Below are positions 1 to 7,290 of a stretch of DNA of 13,428 nucleotides, piece by piece. The stretch is taken from the NCBI GenBank assembly GCA_015520895.1, contig WAPH01000032.1, positions 1 through 13,428 on the forward strand. The letters are read 5' to 3'. The translations under genes were made by a program, and so were the position numbers. Numbering within the stretch: position 1 is the first letter of the stretch; each line of letters opens with the position of its first letter. The notes under the pieces were generated by a model. It ran no database searches. It was not told the DNA's origin and saw nothing but the letters and a program-made list of their open reading frames with translations. The stretch is from Nanobdellati archaeon (GTDB lineage: Archaea; EX4484-52; JAADEF01).

Positions 1-365
1 CCTCAGGAACCACTAGGTTAACAATCTTAAACTCTAACGGTAATGTAGGAATAGGTATAACCAACCCTCGAGCCAAACTTGATGTTGCAGGGAGTGTTAA
101 GGCACAATCTTTATGTTTAAGTGACGGATGTAAAACGTCATGGAGTCAAGTTAGCGATTCTAATATACGATTAGAGTTTAGAGATGTTGGATGGAAATGT
201 GCAAATGATGATGATTGTTCATGCACTAAATGTTATTATAAAGAATGGAGAGTATGTGATGGCTCTTTATGTACTCCTTGGAATGAATATTCTACAGATA
301 ATTGCGTTCAAGATTGTGATTCATGTCCTATACCTGCACAGTGTTTTCAAGATATTGCCTTTTAA
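1..365 (+). CDS. Cys-rich C-terminus of a surface/secreted protein (partial, 5' end outside window)
   Basis: The frame is open from base 3 to the TAA at 363-365, giving 120 residues with no start in the window. It carries the motif NVGIGITNPRAKLDVAG at about residues 14-30, the short repeat found in tail-fibre-like and large cell-surface proteins of DPANN archaea and candidate-phylum bacteria, usually followed by a coiled or beta stalk. After it come about 90 residues holding 12 cysteines, with Asp, Trp and Tyr, ending Ala-Phe. So many cysteines suggest disulfides or metal binding outside the cell. Twelve cysteines in one open frame argue that this is the true frame; a shorter ORF in another frame (184-384) is its shadow. 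It converges on the HsdR relic, with 28 bases between the stops. Signal peptide and full length cannot be seen, and the exact role is unknown. Confidence 0.8.
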   Translation, partial: SGTTRLTILNSNGNVGIGITNPRAKLDVAGSVKAQSLCLSDGCKTSWSQVSDSNIRLEFRDVGWKCANDDDCSCTKCYYKEWRVCDGSLCTPWNEYSTDNCVQDCDSCPIPAQCFQDIAF

Positions 366-393
366 AAATATGTTTGCTTTGTAAGAGGTATTA

Positions 394-1164
394 TTAAATA
401 CTTTCAACGACGGTATTATATTTAATATCACTTAAGACAATTTCATTTCTAAAGTTGAAAATATCCTCCATATATCTCACAACATCTAAAGACAATTTTT
501 CTATCTCTTTATAACTAACCCTTTTATTGACATTATTCATTAATATTTTTTTAACTATATTCCTAATTTTTGCTTTTAAAAATTCTTTTCTTTTCCAATC
601 ATTTATTTTTATATATCCGCTTAATTCTTTTATTATTTCTTTAGCAACTCTCTTTATCTCTTCTTCGTTATCAAAAAATTTCTCCTTTGAGGATAAGAGA
701 TCATAAAAAGCTAATTCTTCTTCAGTTAAATCAAGTTTTTTGCCCTCATCATATTGTTTTTTAATCTCACGAGCAAGAGTAATAAGCTCTTCTATAATCT
801 CTACAGTACTTATTAATTTAAGATTATGTTTCTCAATAATCTCTTTTAATTTCTCATATAATGATTTATAACGTATAGGATTAATTTTTGTTTTAACTTT
901 TATTTGATCACTTATAATTTTTATTAATACTTCTGCAGCATAGTTCTTATAAGGCATATTTCTGAATTCTTCGAGAAACTTTTCATCAAATATGGATACT
1001 TCTGGTTTTTCTTTATTCATTAAAGCAAACACATCTATTGGTTCGCTTGCTGAAATACTTTTTGATATTAATGTGTTAATCTCATATTCTAGTTCTCTAG
1101 TAACTCCTTTTGAAGCATAACTATATAAAAAGAAATATAGAAGAATTCCGATTAAAAGATACCT
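394..1164 (-). pseudogene. hsdR: Type I restriction HsdR, C-terminal remnant (DUF3387-like)
   Basis: A GTG at 1032 would give 212 residues. The same frame stays open upstream to a stop at 1165-1167 and still reads like HsdR there (TRELEYEINTLISKSI, then SEPIDVFAL), with no ATG, GTG or TTG in that stretch. The piece matches the helical C-terminal region of type I restriction motor subunits: KPEVSIFDEKFLEEFRNMP, then KNYAAEVLIKIISDQIK, LTEEELAFYDLL and a basic end. Full HsdR proteins run to about 1000 residues, with nuclease, two helicase domains and this tail. Nuclease, Walker A and DEAD-box parts are all absent, and no hsdM or hsdS lies nearby. It therefore cannot cut or translocate DNA. The body of the tail has no internal stop, so truncation may be recent, or the tail may be kept as a separate small protein. 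The fragment call is strong; its expression is unknown. Confidence 0.82.
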
Positions 1165-1406
1165 TTAGTTATTCGTTATTTATAGAAAAAAATTTTAAGA
1201 TACAAACTACCAATCTGCAAAGATTACGCTAAGATCACGGCAGCTTTACTTTATAACTTATATTCTAGTAAGGATATTTATTTGCTTTTATTTTTGATGT
1301 TTTTTGAAGTGACTTATTCTTAAATCGATACTTTTATCCAAATATAGATCTATGTTGTCATTTTTTACCTGCTGAAAACTTTATAGCTTCTCACTTTAAA
1401 CCCTTT
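1165..1406. other. Intergenic gap downstream of the exosome operon
   Basis: I see no gene in these 242 AT-rich bases on either strand. Seven A's at 1186-1192 read as T7 on the minus strand and could help end transcription of the operon that stops at 1407, but no stem precedes them and they are about 215 bases away. Bases next to 1165 may be decayed hsdR sequence; I found no further recognisable piece of it. Confidence 0.4.
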
Positions 1407-1571
1407 TCAATACCCCCTTTCCCTCGCTATCTCATCGTGTTTTTTTACACTCTCTAATAAATCTTCAAGAGCAGCTTTTTTCGGATCTGTCATGCGAGAT
1501 GCTTTTCTTTTACCTTCTCTTTTTTCTAAGTTATATAGTTCTTTTATTTTATCGTATAAGTCGTAGCTCAT
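1407..1571 (-). CDS. 54-aa charged protein, last gene of the exosome operon
   Basis: An ATG at 1571 overlaps the rrp42 TGA in an ATGA arrangement and opens a 54-residue frame ending in TGA at 1407-1409. The product begins MSYDLYDKIKELYN and ends RERGY. It is mostly Lys, Arg, Glu and Asp with a helical look (ALEDLLESVKKHDEIA), and has no cysteine and no membrane segment. Some archaeal exosome clusters carry the zinc ribosomal protein L37Ae next to rrp42; this protein lacks the needed cysteines and is not it. The one-base-phased overlap, shared with the rrp41/rrp42 and psmA/SBDS junctions, suggests translational coupling, and so perhaps a role near the exosome or ribosome. I do not recognise the family. 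The coupling makes a real gene likely; function is unknown. Confidence 0.65.
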   Translation of the reverse strand: MSYDLYDKIKELYNLEKREGKRKASRMTDPKKAALEDLLESVKKHDEIARERGY

Positions 1572-2347
1572 TTTATCACCTGCTTTATAAAAGGTTTTGC
1601 TTTCTTTTTAAGCATCTCTATACTTTTAATTATTTCCTCCTCAGTCCAGCTCCCTTCCATACCTTTTTGTAATGAAACTATCTTACCGTCTTCTCTTACA
1701 CCTACAGTCAACCTAGAATCAATAATACTTTCTTCTTGATGAGTTGGATCTAAGAATATAACGTTCTCAGCTTTATAAGCTGTTAAAGATATTACCGTAT
1801 GGTTTAAAGGCAACTTTCCTTCATATTCACCTTCTATAATCTCGTGGTTCTCATCTAACTTGGGAATTTTTGTTACAGTTAATGCTGCCATTGCAGCAAT
1901 AGCGGCAGCATCATATAAATTTCCATCATCATTAACTACATAAATGTCCACAAAAACCGTCCAAACTTTTTCTCCCGGAATAATCACAAGATTTTTAGTA
2001 TCTATTACCTTTCCTTCCCTTATGCCTCGATCAATTACTCTCCCTAATTCTATTTCATCTTCTCCTGGTGGTCCTGGCTCAAAACTAGAGGACGCCATAG
2101 GTAAAAATTCACACATAGTAATCATTACACCTTCATCTGGCTTATCCGGATATGGTTCTCCTACTTGCATTTTTATGCCCACTATTACTTCTGTATTTCC
2201 TATTCTTACACGTGCAGATCCTTCAGCGTTCTCTCCTATATCTTTTTCAACTACTACTTTTCTAAATTCATCAAGCTTCCTTCCGTCTCTTCTTTCTTCT
2301 TTCTTAAGTAATCTGATCAAATAATCTTTGGTTGTTTGAGTGATCAT
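1568..2347 (-). CDS. rrp42: Exosome complex subunit Rrp42
   Basis: This 259-residue RNase PH-fold protein is the non-catalytic partner of Rrp41. In known archaeal exosomes three Rrp41-Rrp42 dimers form the hexameric ring that degrades and tails RNA in the cytoplasm. The sequence shows RRDGRKLDEFRKVVVEKDIG near the N-terminus, the strand GSARVRIGNTEVIVGIKMQV, the loop FEPGPPGEDEIELGRVIDRGIRE and VNDDGNLYDAAAIAAMAAL in the second half. The aspartates that form the phosphorolytic site in Rrp41 are not kept in that pattern, as expected for Rrp42. Length is normal for the archaeal family. The ATG at 2347 overlaps the rrp41 TGA (ATGA) and follows AGGTGG by four bases; its own stop overlaps the 54-aa gene in the same way. 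Confidence 0.96.
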   Translation of the reverse strand: MITQTTKDYLIRLLKKEERRDGRKLDEFRKVVVEKDIGENAEGSARVRIGNTEVIVGIKMQVGEPYPDKPDEGVMITMCEFLPMASSSFEPGPPGEDEIELGRVIDRGIREGKVIDTKNLVIIPGEKVWTVFVDIYVVNDDGNLYDAAAIAAMAALTVTKIPKLDENHEIIEGEYEGKLPLNHTVISLTAYKAENVIFLDPTHQEESIIDSRLTVGVREDGKIVSLQKGMEGSWTEEEIIKSIEMLKKKAKPFIKQVIK

Positions 2348-3069
2348 TTTACCACCTCTGATAATGTTGCTAAAGCGGCATACCTTTCCTTTAAAGCATT
2401 AACTTGCAATTTGTAAATCTGTTGAGCTCCTTTTTTAGCTAAATCTATCATTTTTTTAATCTCATTTAAGTCAACTATTCCATCCATTTGTAAGAGAGTT
2501 ATTTCTCCTGTTGAAGGTATGTAAGCAAAAGGCATGTCCACTGCATCTTCCGCATCTTCTTCTTCTTTAGTTAGATCTAATAGGATTTCTCCGTTAGCTC
2601 GCCCGGCAGCTACTGCAGGCATTAAATCTTTCATAGCTATGCCTGCATCCGCCAGTGCAACAGATGCAGCAGTTAAAGCGGCAACTCTCGTTCCTGCGTC
2701 AGCTTGAATGACTTCTAAATCCACATCTATTAAAGTGCGAGGGTATTCTTCTAATATGACTACACGAGATAACGCATTAGCAATAACTTTGCTTATTTCT
2801 ACTGAACGCTTATCAGGACCTGGTTTTTTTCTGTCCTTTACTGAGAAAGTAATCATATTATACCTACACCTTAATATTGCTTTATCTCTATCTTCTAAAT
2901 GCTTAGGAATCACCTTTTTAGGTCCATATACTGCAGCAATAACAATGGTTTTGCCAGATTGTACTAGTGCGGAACCTTGAGCTCTTTTAACCACTCCAGC
3001 TTTAATAACGTATGGTTTTCTAAGCTCATCAGGTGCTCTTCCGTCACTTCTCTTCATCTTTTTTACCAT
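2344..3069 (-). CDS. rrp41: Exosome complex subunit Rrp41 (catalytic RNase PH)
   Basis: This is the phosphate-dependent 3'-5' exoribonuclease of the archaeal exosome, 241 residues from the chosen start. It has the family opening RSDGRAPDELR (residues 7-17), PGPDKRSVEISKVI around residue 84 with Arg in the phosphate-binding region, QADAGTRVAALTAASVALAD (122-141), and Asp172 and Asp178 in EEDAEDAVDMP, spaced like the two catalytic aspartates of studied archaeal Rrp41. The longest frame begins at a GTG at 3078, but an AGGTGA lies five bases before the ATG at 3069, giving MVKKMKRSDG; I prefer that start. The ribosome site lies within the last codons of rrp4, and the genes overlap by 26 bases. Nothing suggests loss of activity. 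Confidence 0.96.
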   Translation of the reverse strand: MVKKMKRSDGRAPDELRKPYVIKAGVVKRAQGSALVQSGKTIVIAAVYGPKKVIPKHLEDRDKAILRCRYNMITFSVKDRKKPGPDKRSVEISKVIANALSRVVILEEYPRTLIDVDLEVIQADAGTRVAALTAASVALADAGIAMKDLMPAVAAGRANGEILLDLTKEEEDAEDAVDMPFAYIPSTGEITLLQMDGIVDLNEIKKMIDLAKKGAQQIYKLQVNALKERYAALATLSEVVK

Positions 3070-3742
3070 TAACATCACCTAGCCTCTTATCTAAAAGTTC
3101 AGCAACCTTTTCTGTTAGACCTTTAACTACAGAATGCTCCTCTACATAAAATATTGCTTCAGCAGCAATTTCCATATTTTCTCCGCTAATCCATATGGCA
3201 CCATTTTGTCCTACGTAAATTCTTGTATTGGTTTTTTCTTTTATGAGTTTAATCATGCTTCCTCCTTTTCCTATGATGCGAGGAACACGAGATGGTGTTA
3301 CGTGAATAACCATTCCTTTTCCTAATTTTTTTGCTTGGGGATCTTTAAGGGTCACATTTACGAATTTGGTTCTCGTAACTTTAGATATCTTAGCAAAAAT
3401 AAGATCTCCAACATCGTAGTAATCTGCCAAATCGCTTTCTTTTTCAATAAAATCTCTGGTGTCGTAAACACCTAAATATGCGTCATAAGGTGAGTTAATA
3501 TCCACAACCCAGAAACTTACACCTATGTCAACTATTTCACCTATAACGAAATCACCTACTTTAGGAATATATACGCCATTTAGAGGAACGACGTTTATGA
3601 TACTTCCTTTCTTTACTACTATGCCTACTCTTTTAGAAATTACTTTACTTCCTACTCTATAAACGTTTTGTCCAGGAATCACATCTAGACTATCGATGAT
3701 CACACTACCTGGATAAACTATTTCCATGTTTTTATCTTCCAT
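3044..3742 (-). CDS. rrp4: Exosome RNA-binding cap subunit Rrp4
   Basis: Rrp4 sits on the exosome ring, recruits RNA (poly(A)-rich RNA in studied archaea) and feeds it to the pore. From the chosen start the protein has 232 residues. An N-terminal domain (1-55, with VYPGSVIIDSLDVIPGQNVY) is followed by an S1 domain (about 58-134, VGDFVIGEIVDIGVSFWVVD) and a KH domain (about 142-205) with the RNA-binding loop GKGG at 158-161 inside VPRIIGKGGSMIKLI. The longest frame starts 33 bases earlier at 3775, inside the SBDS gene, but AGGTGAGG lies just before the ATG at 3742, which also leaves a clean 4-base gap after the SBDS stop. The Lys/Glu-rich end doubles as the rrp41 ribosome-binding region. Confidence 0.95.
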   Translation of the reverse strand: MEDKNMEIVYPGSVIIDSLDVIPGQNVYRVGSKVISKRVGIVVKKGSIINVVPLNGVYIPKVGDFVIGEIVDIGVSFWVVDINSPYDAYLGVYDTRDFIEKESDLADYYDVGDLIFAKISKVTRTKFVNVTLKDPQAKKLGKGMVIHVTPSRVPRIIGKGGSMIKLIKEKTNTRIYVGQNGAIWISGENMEIAAEAIFYVEEHSVVKGLTEKVAELLDKRLGDVNGKKDEEK

Positions 3743-3746
3743 AACC

Positions 3747-4436
3747 TCACCTTTTTTTCTCTTCAATAAATACACTTCCTTTAGTAACTTTATTTAACGC
3801 AGCAAATAACTCGTTCATCAGACCCGCAGTTATTTCTACCTCGCATACGTAATAAGTTGATGACCAGTCTTCATGCTTTATGGTTGAGAGTCTAGTAAGT
3901 TCGTGTCTTGCTTTACCGCCAAACTCTAAAGGCACTTTAACCTTAAATATTTTTTTCTCAATTCTTAAAGGTATTAACGGTCTTAAAGCTTTAATGGCTT
4001 CTTCTATTTGTTTTTCTACAGGTTCTAAGGCTTTAACTTTGAACTTTGCCTCTTCTAATGCATGTTCTACTCTAGTGGGTGTTAAAGGCGTATTAGTTCG
4101 GGCATCTATGGCATTAGCAACAATAAAACTTATTATTCTTCTTCTCTTTTCTTCTTGCAATTCCTTTCTTTGCTCTTCAGTTAATTGAACTTCGCCTTTT
4201 TCCAAAATTATCTTGCATATCTCGTAGAAGTCTTTATTCCCAAATACTTTTTCAATATCTTGTTCCTTGGCTCTTAACGCTTTTCTAACATCAGAGAAGA
4301 TAGCATCCCCTATTACTACTTCACTTAAATCATCTAACTTCTTTTTCTTGTATAGATTATATTTTTCCCATAAAATAGGTATTTCGAATTTTTTACCTTT
4401 ATAAATATAACGAGCAATCACTTCTTTAACTTTCAT
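3747..4436 (-). CDS. sdo1: SBDS-family ribosome maturation protein
   Basis: This 229-residue protein belongs to the Shwachman-Bodian-Diamond family (SBDS/Sdo1). In eukaryotes it works with an EF-2-like GTPase to release the anti-association factor eIF6 from the large subunit; the archaeal member is thought to act similarly on aIF6. Three parts are visible: an N-terminal FYSH domain (about 1-85, WEKYNLYKKKKLDDLSEVVIGDAIFSDVRK region), a helical middle domain with RRRIISFIVANAIDARTNTP and LTPTRVEHALEEA (about 98-140), and a C-terminal ferredoxin-like domain starting near LRPLIPLRIEKKIFKVKVP. The ATG at 4436 overlaps the psmA TGA as ATGA. Position between proteasome and exosome genes is classic for archaea and independently supports the call. 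Confidence 0.95.
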   Translation of the reverse strand: MKVKEVIARYIYKGKKFEIPILWEKYNLYKKKKLDDLSEVVIGDAIFSDVRKALRAKEQDIEKVFGNKDFYEICKIILEKGEVQLTEEQRKELQEEKRRRIISFIVANAIDARTNTPLTPTRVEHALEEAKFKVKALEPVEKQIEEAIKALRPLIPLRIEKKIFKVKVPLEFGGKARHELTRLSTIKHEDWSSTYYVCEVEITAGLMNELFAALNKVTKGSVFIEEKKR

Positions 4437-5131
4437 AAATTCACACCAAGTTTCTTCATATCATCTTTACTCAATTCTCTAAATCCTTGTTTATTTACCA
4501 CTCTAAGAATTATCTCGTCATGTTTGCCCTTTCCCTCTAATTTCAATATCTTTAATGCTAAATTTACAGCTTCTTTTAAACTCATATCCTCTTTATATTC
4601 CTTTTCTAATATCTCGTTTGCTTTGTCTTCTTCTTTACCTACTGCTCTTGCATTACACTCTAAAAGTATACCCGAAGGATCTGTTTGATAGATGTGTTTA
4701 CCTGTATTATCTATACCTCCTATTAGCAAGCTAACACCATATGGTCTTACTCCTGCATATTGAGTATATGTTTGTATTCTGTCTGCCAAATATTTTGCTA
4801 CACCCACAACACTTATGTTTTCGTCGTAAAGTAAGCGATGTTGCTGAGCTTTTACTCTTGCCGCATCCACAAGAACACGAGTATCTGCAACAAAACCAGA
4901 ACTAGCAATACCTATAAAGTGATCAACCTTAAATATCTTTTCTGTTGATGTAATTATGTTAGATTTTTTCTTTTTAGCACCAAATAATACCCCTTCTTTG
5001 TATTTTATAGCTATTACTGTTGTCCCTTTCTTGACAGCTTCTCTTGCATATTCTACTTGAAATAATCTTCCATCCGGAGAAAACACAACTATTGCTCTAT
5101 CATAACCCATACTTTCAGGAGTTAATTCCAT
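4433..5131 (-). CDS. psmA: 20S proteasome alpha subunit
   Basis: The alpha subunit forms the two outer seven-membered rings of the 20S proteasome, gates the chamber and docks the PAN or Cdc48 ATPase. The 232-residue product has the alpha-type N-terminus MGYDRAIVVFSPDGRLFQ followed by VEYAREAVKKGTT (residues 8-38), which distinguishes alpha from beta subunits. It also has the core strand GIASSGFVADTRVLVDAAR and RPYGVSLLIGG (about 129-139). It lacks the processed propeptide and catalytic N-terminal Thr of beta subunits, as it should. The ATG at 5131 is preceded by GAGAGGTGA at a five-base distance. It is the first gene of the six-gene operon, and the promoter-like sequence just upstream would drive the whole set. 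No beta subunit is in the window. Confidence 0.97.
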   Translation of the reverse strand: MELTPESMGYDRAIVVFSPDGRLFQVEYAREAVKKGTTVIAIKYKEGVLFGAKKKKSNIITSTEKIFKVDHFIGIASSGFVADTRVLVDAARVKAQQHRLLYDENISVVGVAKYLADRIQTYTQYAGVRPYGVSLLIGGIDNTGKHIYQTDPSGILLECNARAVGKEEDKANEILEKEYKEDMSLKEAVNLALKILKLEGKGKHDEIILRVVNKQGFRELSKDDMKKLGVNL

Positions 5132-5178
5132 TTATTTCACCTCTCTTTATAAAATCTTACGCATTTAATTTTAAAAAT
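5132..5178 (-). promoter_or_regulatory. Promoter and ribosome site of the psmA-exosome operon
   Basis: Read on the minus strand, a TATA-like ATTTTTAAAAT at 5178-5168 lies about 40 bases before the psmA ATG. That places a start of transcription near 5142, just ahead of the GAGAGGTGA ribosome site. The TATA element touches the stop codon of the Trm112-like gene, so the operon probably starts its own transcript rather than relying on trxB read-through. Confidence 0.55.
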
Positions 5179-5387
5179 CATAACTTTAAATCGTGTTTGA
5201 ATCCTGCATTTTTTGCTTTCTCTAAATCCCATGCATCCTCTTCTAACATGTCAGGAATAGTTTCATTTAACACAGGGTATGCTTTGTTACAATGCTCGCA
5301 GGTTAAAAACATTCCTTTTTCCTTCAACTCTTTATGACAAAAGGGACAAGCCATTATTTTAAGGAGTTCTTGAGGTACAGGCATCAT
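5178..5387 (-). CDS. Trm112-like small zinc protein
   Basis: The 69-residue protein has two CxxC pairs (Cys14/Cys17 in CPFC and Cys30/Cys33 in CEHC) spaced to hold one zinc. They are embedded in the pattern LLKIMACPFCHKEL ... LTCEHCNKAYPVLNETIPDM typical of the Trm112/UPF0434 family. In archaea and eukaryotes Trm112 is the partner that stabilises several methyltransferases acting on tRNA, rRNA and release factor. The C-terminal 15 residues (LEKAKNAGFKHDLKL) are family-poor. The first ATG (5387) overlaps the trxB TGA as ATGA but sits only three bases after AGGTGA. A second ATG directly after it has a six-base gap, so the true start may be one codon later. No methyltransferase gene is adjacent; coupling to trxB may be incidental. 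Confidence 0.8.
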   Translation of the reverse strand: MMPVPQELLKIMACPFCHKELKEKGMFLTCEHCNKAYPVLNETIPDMLEEDAWDLEKAKNAGFKHDLKL

Positions 5388-6319
5388 AATTCACCTTTTC
5401 TAATCATCTCGTTTAGATATTCGTTTGCTGATAATGCTGCTGTGGCTCCATGTCCTGCAGCCACTACTACTTGCTTGTCCCTGCAATCTGTTATATCTCC
5501 GGCTGCAAACACTCCTTGTTGTGATGTTCTCATTAATCTGTCAACCTTTATTTCCCCTTTTTCGGTAAGTTCTACAAAGCCATTAATCCAATCAGTATTG
5601 GGTATTGATCCTATCTCAACAAACACCGCATTAACCTTTATGGATTTTAAACTTTCGTCCTCTCTATTCTTTACAATTATTTCTTCAACATGTTTATCTC
5701 CTTTAATTTCATAAGGTACGTAAGGAGTTATAATTTCCACATTATTTAAGCCTTTAACCCTATCTACCAAAATCTTTTCTGCCCTAAATTCATTTCTTCT
5801 GTGAATAAGATAAACTTTATTACATATTTTTGCTAAGTATTCTACTGCAGTTAAAGCACTATTACCTCCTCCTACAACAGCCACGTCTCTTCCTTTAAAA
5901 AACGGACCATCACAAGTTACACAATAACTTACACCTCTTCCTTTTAATTCTTTTTCACCTTTTACACCAATCTCTCTAGGATGTTTACCTGCTGCAATTA
6001 TAACTGCTTTTGCTTTTACCGTTGCGCCAAACTCAGTTGTCATAAGGAAGAGTTTACCTTCTTTTTTTATACTTTTAATTTTATCGAACACTATTTCTGC
6101 CCCAAATTCGCGTGCTTGTTTTTCCATTTCCATAGCGAGATTAGCACCAGCTATATTTCTTACGCCTGGGTAATTTTCTATTTCTGGTGTTTCTGCTAAT
6201 TGCCCTCCAATATCTCCTGTAAATACTCCTGTTTTCCACGCATTTCTAGCAGAATAAATTGCTGCAGTTAAGCCTGCCGGACCTCCTCCAACGATAACAA
6301 TGTCATACTCTAACTCCAC
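5384..6319 (-). CDS. trxB: Thioredoxin reductase (FAD, NADPH type)
   Basis: This 311-residue flavoprotein passes electrons from NADPH through FAD to a redox CxxC and on to thioredoxin or a glutaredoxin-like protein in the cytoplasm. Visible motifs in order are: FAD-binding GGGPAG (11-16), GGQLAETPEIENYPG (38-52), the active-site pair Cys133/Cys136 in CVTCDGPF, the NADPH-binding GGGNSA (150-155) with HRRNEFRA (173-180), and the second FAD motif GVFAAGDITD (269-278). The Arg pair in HRR and the final Arg-Ala fit a preference for NADPH over NADH. Length is normal. The start is a GTG at 6319, six bases after GGTGA; no ATG in frame fits better. Thioredoxin itself is not in the window. The stop overlaps the Trm112-like start. 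Confidence 0.95.
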   Translation of the reverse strand: MELEYDIVIVGGGPAGLTAAIYSARNAWKTGVFTGDIGGQLAETPEIENYPGVRNIAGANLAMEMEKQAREFGAEIVFDKIKSIKKEGKLFLMTTEFGATVKAKAVIIAAGKHPREIGVKGEKELKGRGVSYCVTCDGPFFKGRDVAVVGGGNSALTAVEYLAKICNKVYLIHRRNEFRAEKILVDRVKGLNNVEIITPYVPYEIKGDKHVEEIIVKNREDESLKSIKVNAVFVEIGSIPNTDWINGFVELTEKGEIKVDRLMRTSQQGVFAAGDITDCRDKQVVVAAGHGATAALSANEYLNEMIRKGEL

Positions 6320-6391
6320 TTCGCATCACCAAATTTTTAAACTATTAAAACCTAATATTATTTAGAGCGATAATCTTAAAAAGGTGAGAGT
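6320..6391. promoter_or_regulatory. Divergent promoter region between trxB and the 53-aa membrane gene
   Basis: These 72 AT-rich bases separate two genes pointing away from each other, so both must start here. On the plus strand TTTTTAAAC near 6334-6342 could be a TATA element for the membrane gene, which has AAGGTGAG four bases before its ATG. On the minus strand an AT-rich stretch at about 6352-6366 could serve trxB. The individual elements are weak; the logic of divergence is the main evidence. Confidence 0.4.
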
Positions 6392-6553
6392 ATGGGAAGA
6401 ATAAAAAGAAAAGTACTGTGGGGTTTGGTTCTTTCACTTACGGGTTTTTTGTGGTTTGCTAAAGATATCGGATGGATAAATATAAAATTACCTATTGTGC
6501 CTCTTATAATATTTTTAATGGGTGTATGGTTAATAGCTGAGGGAGTATTTTAA
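6392..6553 (+). CDS. 53-aa membrane protein with two predicted helices
   Basis: An ATG at 6392, four bases after AAGGTGAG, opens a 53-residue frame to TAA at 6551-6553. The product starts with a basic MGRIKRK. It then shows a hydrophobic stretch at about residues 8-23 (VLWGLVLSLTGFLWFA), a short link KDIGWINIKLP and a second hydrophobic stretch at about 36-53 (VPLIIFLMGVWLIAEGVF). The layout resembles the small two-helix units seen in DUF5668 or LiaF-like membrane proteins, but that likeness is only by eye. Both termini are likely on the same side, probably inside because of the basic start. It is the only plus-strand protein gene between trxB and rps7. Its stop codon directly abuts the rps7 stop with no base between them. 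Function is unknown. Confidence 0.68.
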   Translation: MGRIKRKVLWGLVLSLTGFLWFAKDIGWINIKLPIVPLIIFLMGVWLIAEGVF

Positions 6554-7276
6554 TTATCTTGCTCCCTCTGCTTCTTTTTCTCTTCTATTCTTTTCAAGAA
6601 TTGCAAAACTCTCAGGATCGTTATTATATGCTAATATTATCTCATTAGCTAACACTTCTCCTGCACTCTTAAGATTAGCATGTCTTTTGAGATATGCACC
6701 TCCTACTAAATGCCTTATAGCTAAATCAACCCTTCTTAATGGCGAGATAACTACTGCTTCTCTAGCAATAATTCCTCCTTTTTGATATGTTATCACTTCT
6801 TCTACTGGTGCAGCATTTTCTATTGCTTTAACTAATACTTGAATAGGATTTTTCTTAAGTTTTTTTTCTATTATTTCAAATGCTTCTATAACGTTTTTAA
6901 TATTTTTTATGCTTTTACCCGTATTTATTCCCGAAGTAAGTTTATGCTTTTTACCTTTGTGACCCGCCACGAACATTCTATTGATTAGTCTCTCTACTAT
7001 GTTAATCTTTGCTTTTCCATAGTGGATATTAGCCAATCTTCCTCCTGTTTTAGGATAAATTATAGGATTTATAGCTATTACGCTTTTTAGACCTTCATCT
7101 TCTACCACTACATTTTCATAATCCCATCTACCAAATAATTTTATAAGTTGTTTAGATATTATTTCTTGTGGTGTATTCATTTTAGTATGTTCAAAATCCT
7201 CAGACCTTTTTTCCTCTTTCACTTCTTTAGTTATAACCTTCTTTTTGGATTGTTTAGTTTTTGCTTTTCTAGCCAT
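6554..7276 (-). CDS. rps7: 30S ribosomal protein uS7 (Rps7)
   Basis: Protein uS7 binds the 3' major domain of 16S rRNA in the head of the small subunit and lines the tRNA exit site. The 240-residue product carries the archaeal/eukaryotic core: WDYENVVVEDEGLKSVIAIN, then RLINRMFVAGHKGKKHKLTS, NPIQVLVKAIENAAPVEEV and PLRRVDLAIRHLVGGAY. A Lys/Glu-rich extension of roughly 30 residues precedes the core (ARKAKTKQSKKKVITKEVKE), making it somewhat longer than typical archaeal uS7; such basic tails usually contact rRNA. The ATG at 7276 follows AGAGGTAAGG, and the gene lies 14 bases after rps12, as in the ancient str operon. Elongation-factor genes that often follow are missing here. Confidence 0.96.
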   Translation of the reverse strand: MARKAKTKQSKKKVITKEVKEEKRSEDFEHTKMNTPQEIISKQLIKLFGRWDYENVVVEDEGLKSVIAINPIIYPKTGGRLANIHYGKAKINIVERLINRMFVAGHKGKKHKLTSGINTGKSIKNIKNVIEAFEIIEKKLKKNPIQVLVKAIENAAPVEEVITYQKGGIIAREAVVISPLRRVDLAIRHLVGGAYLKRHANLKSAGEVLANEIILAYNNDPESFAILEKNRREKEAEGAR

Positions 7277-7290
7277 AAATCCTTACCTCT

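Noticed and set aside
184..384. 66-residue plus-strand ORF starting at ATG 184
   Set aside because: It overlaps in another frame the reading frame holding the NVGIG motif and twelve cysteines, which is the better supported one.
1944..2324. Plus-strand ORFs opposite rrp42, rrp41, rrp4, SBDS, psmA and trxB
   Set aside because: They are antisense shadows of strongly conserved genes and show no motif or ribosome site of their own.
3743..3775. Longer Rrp4 N-terminus (11 more residues, MYLLKRKKGEV)
   Set aside because: It would overlap SBDS and lacks a ribosome site, while AGGTGAGG precedes the ATG at 3742.
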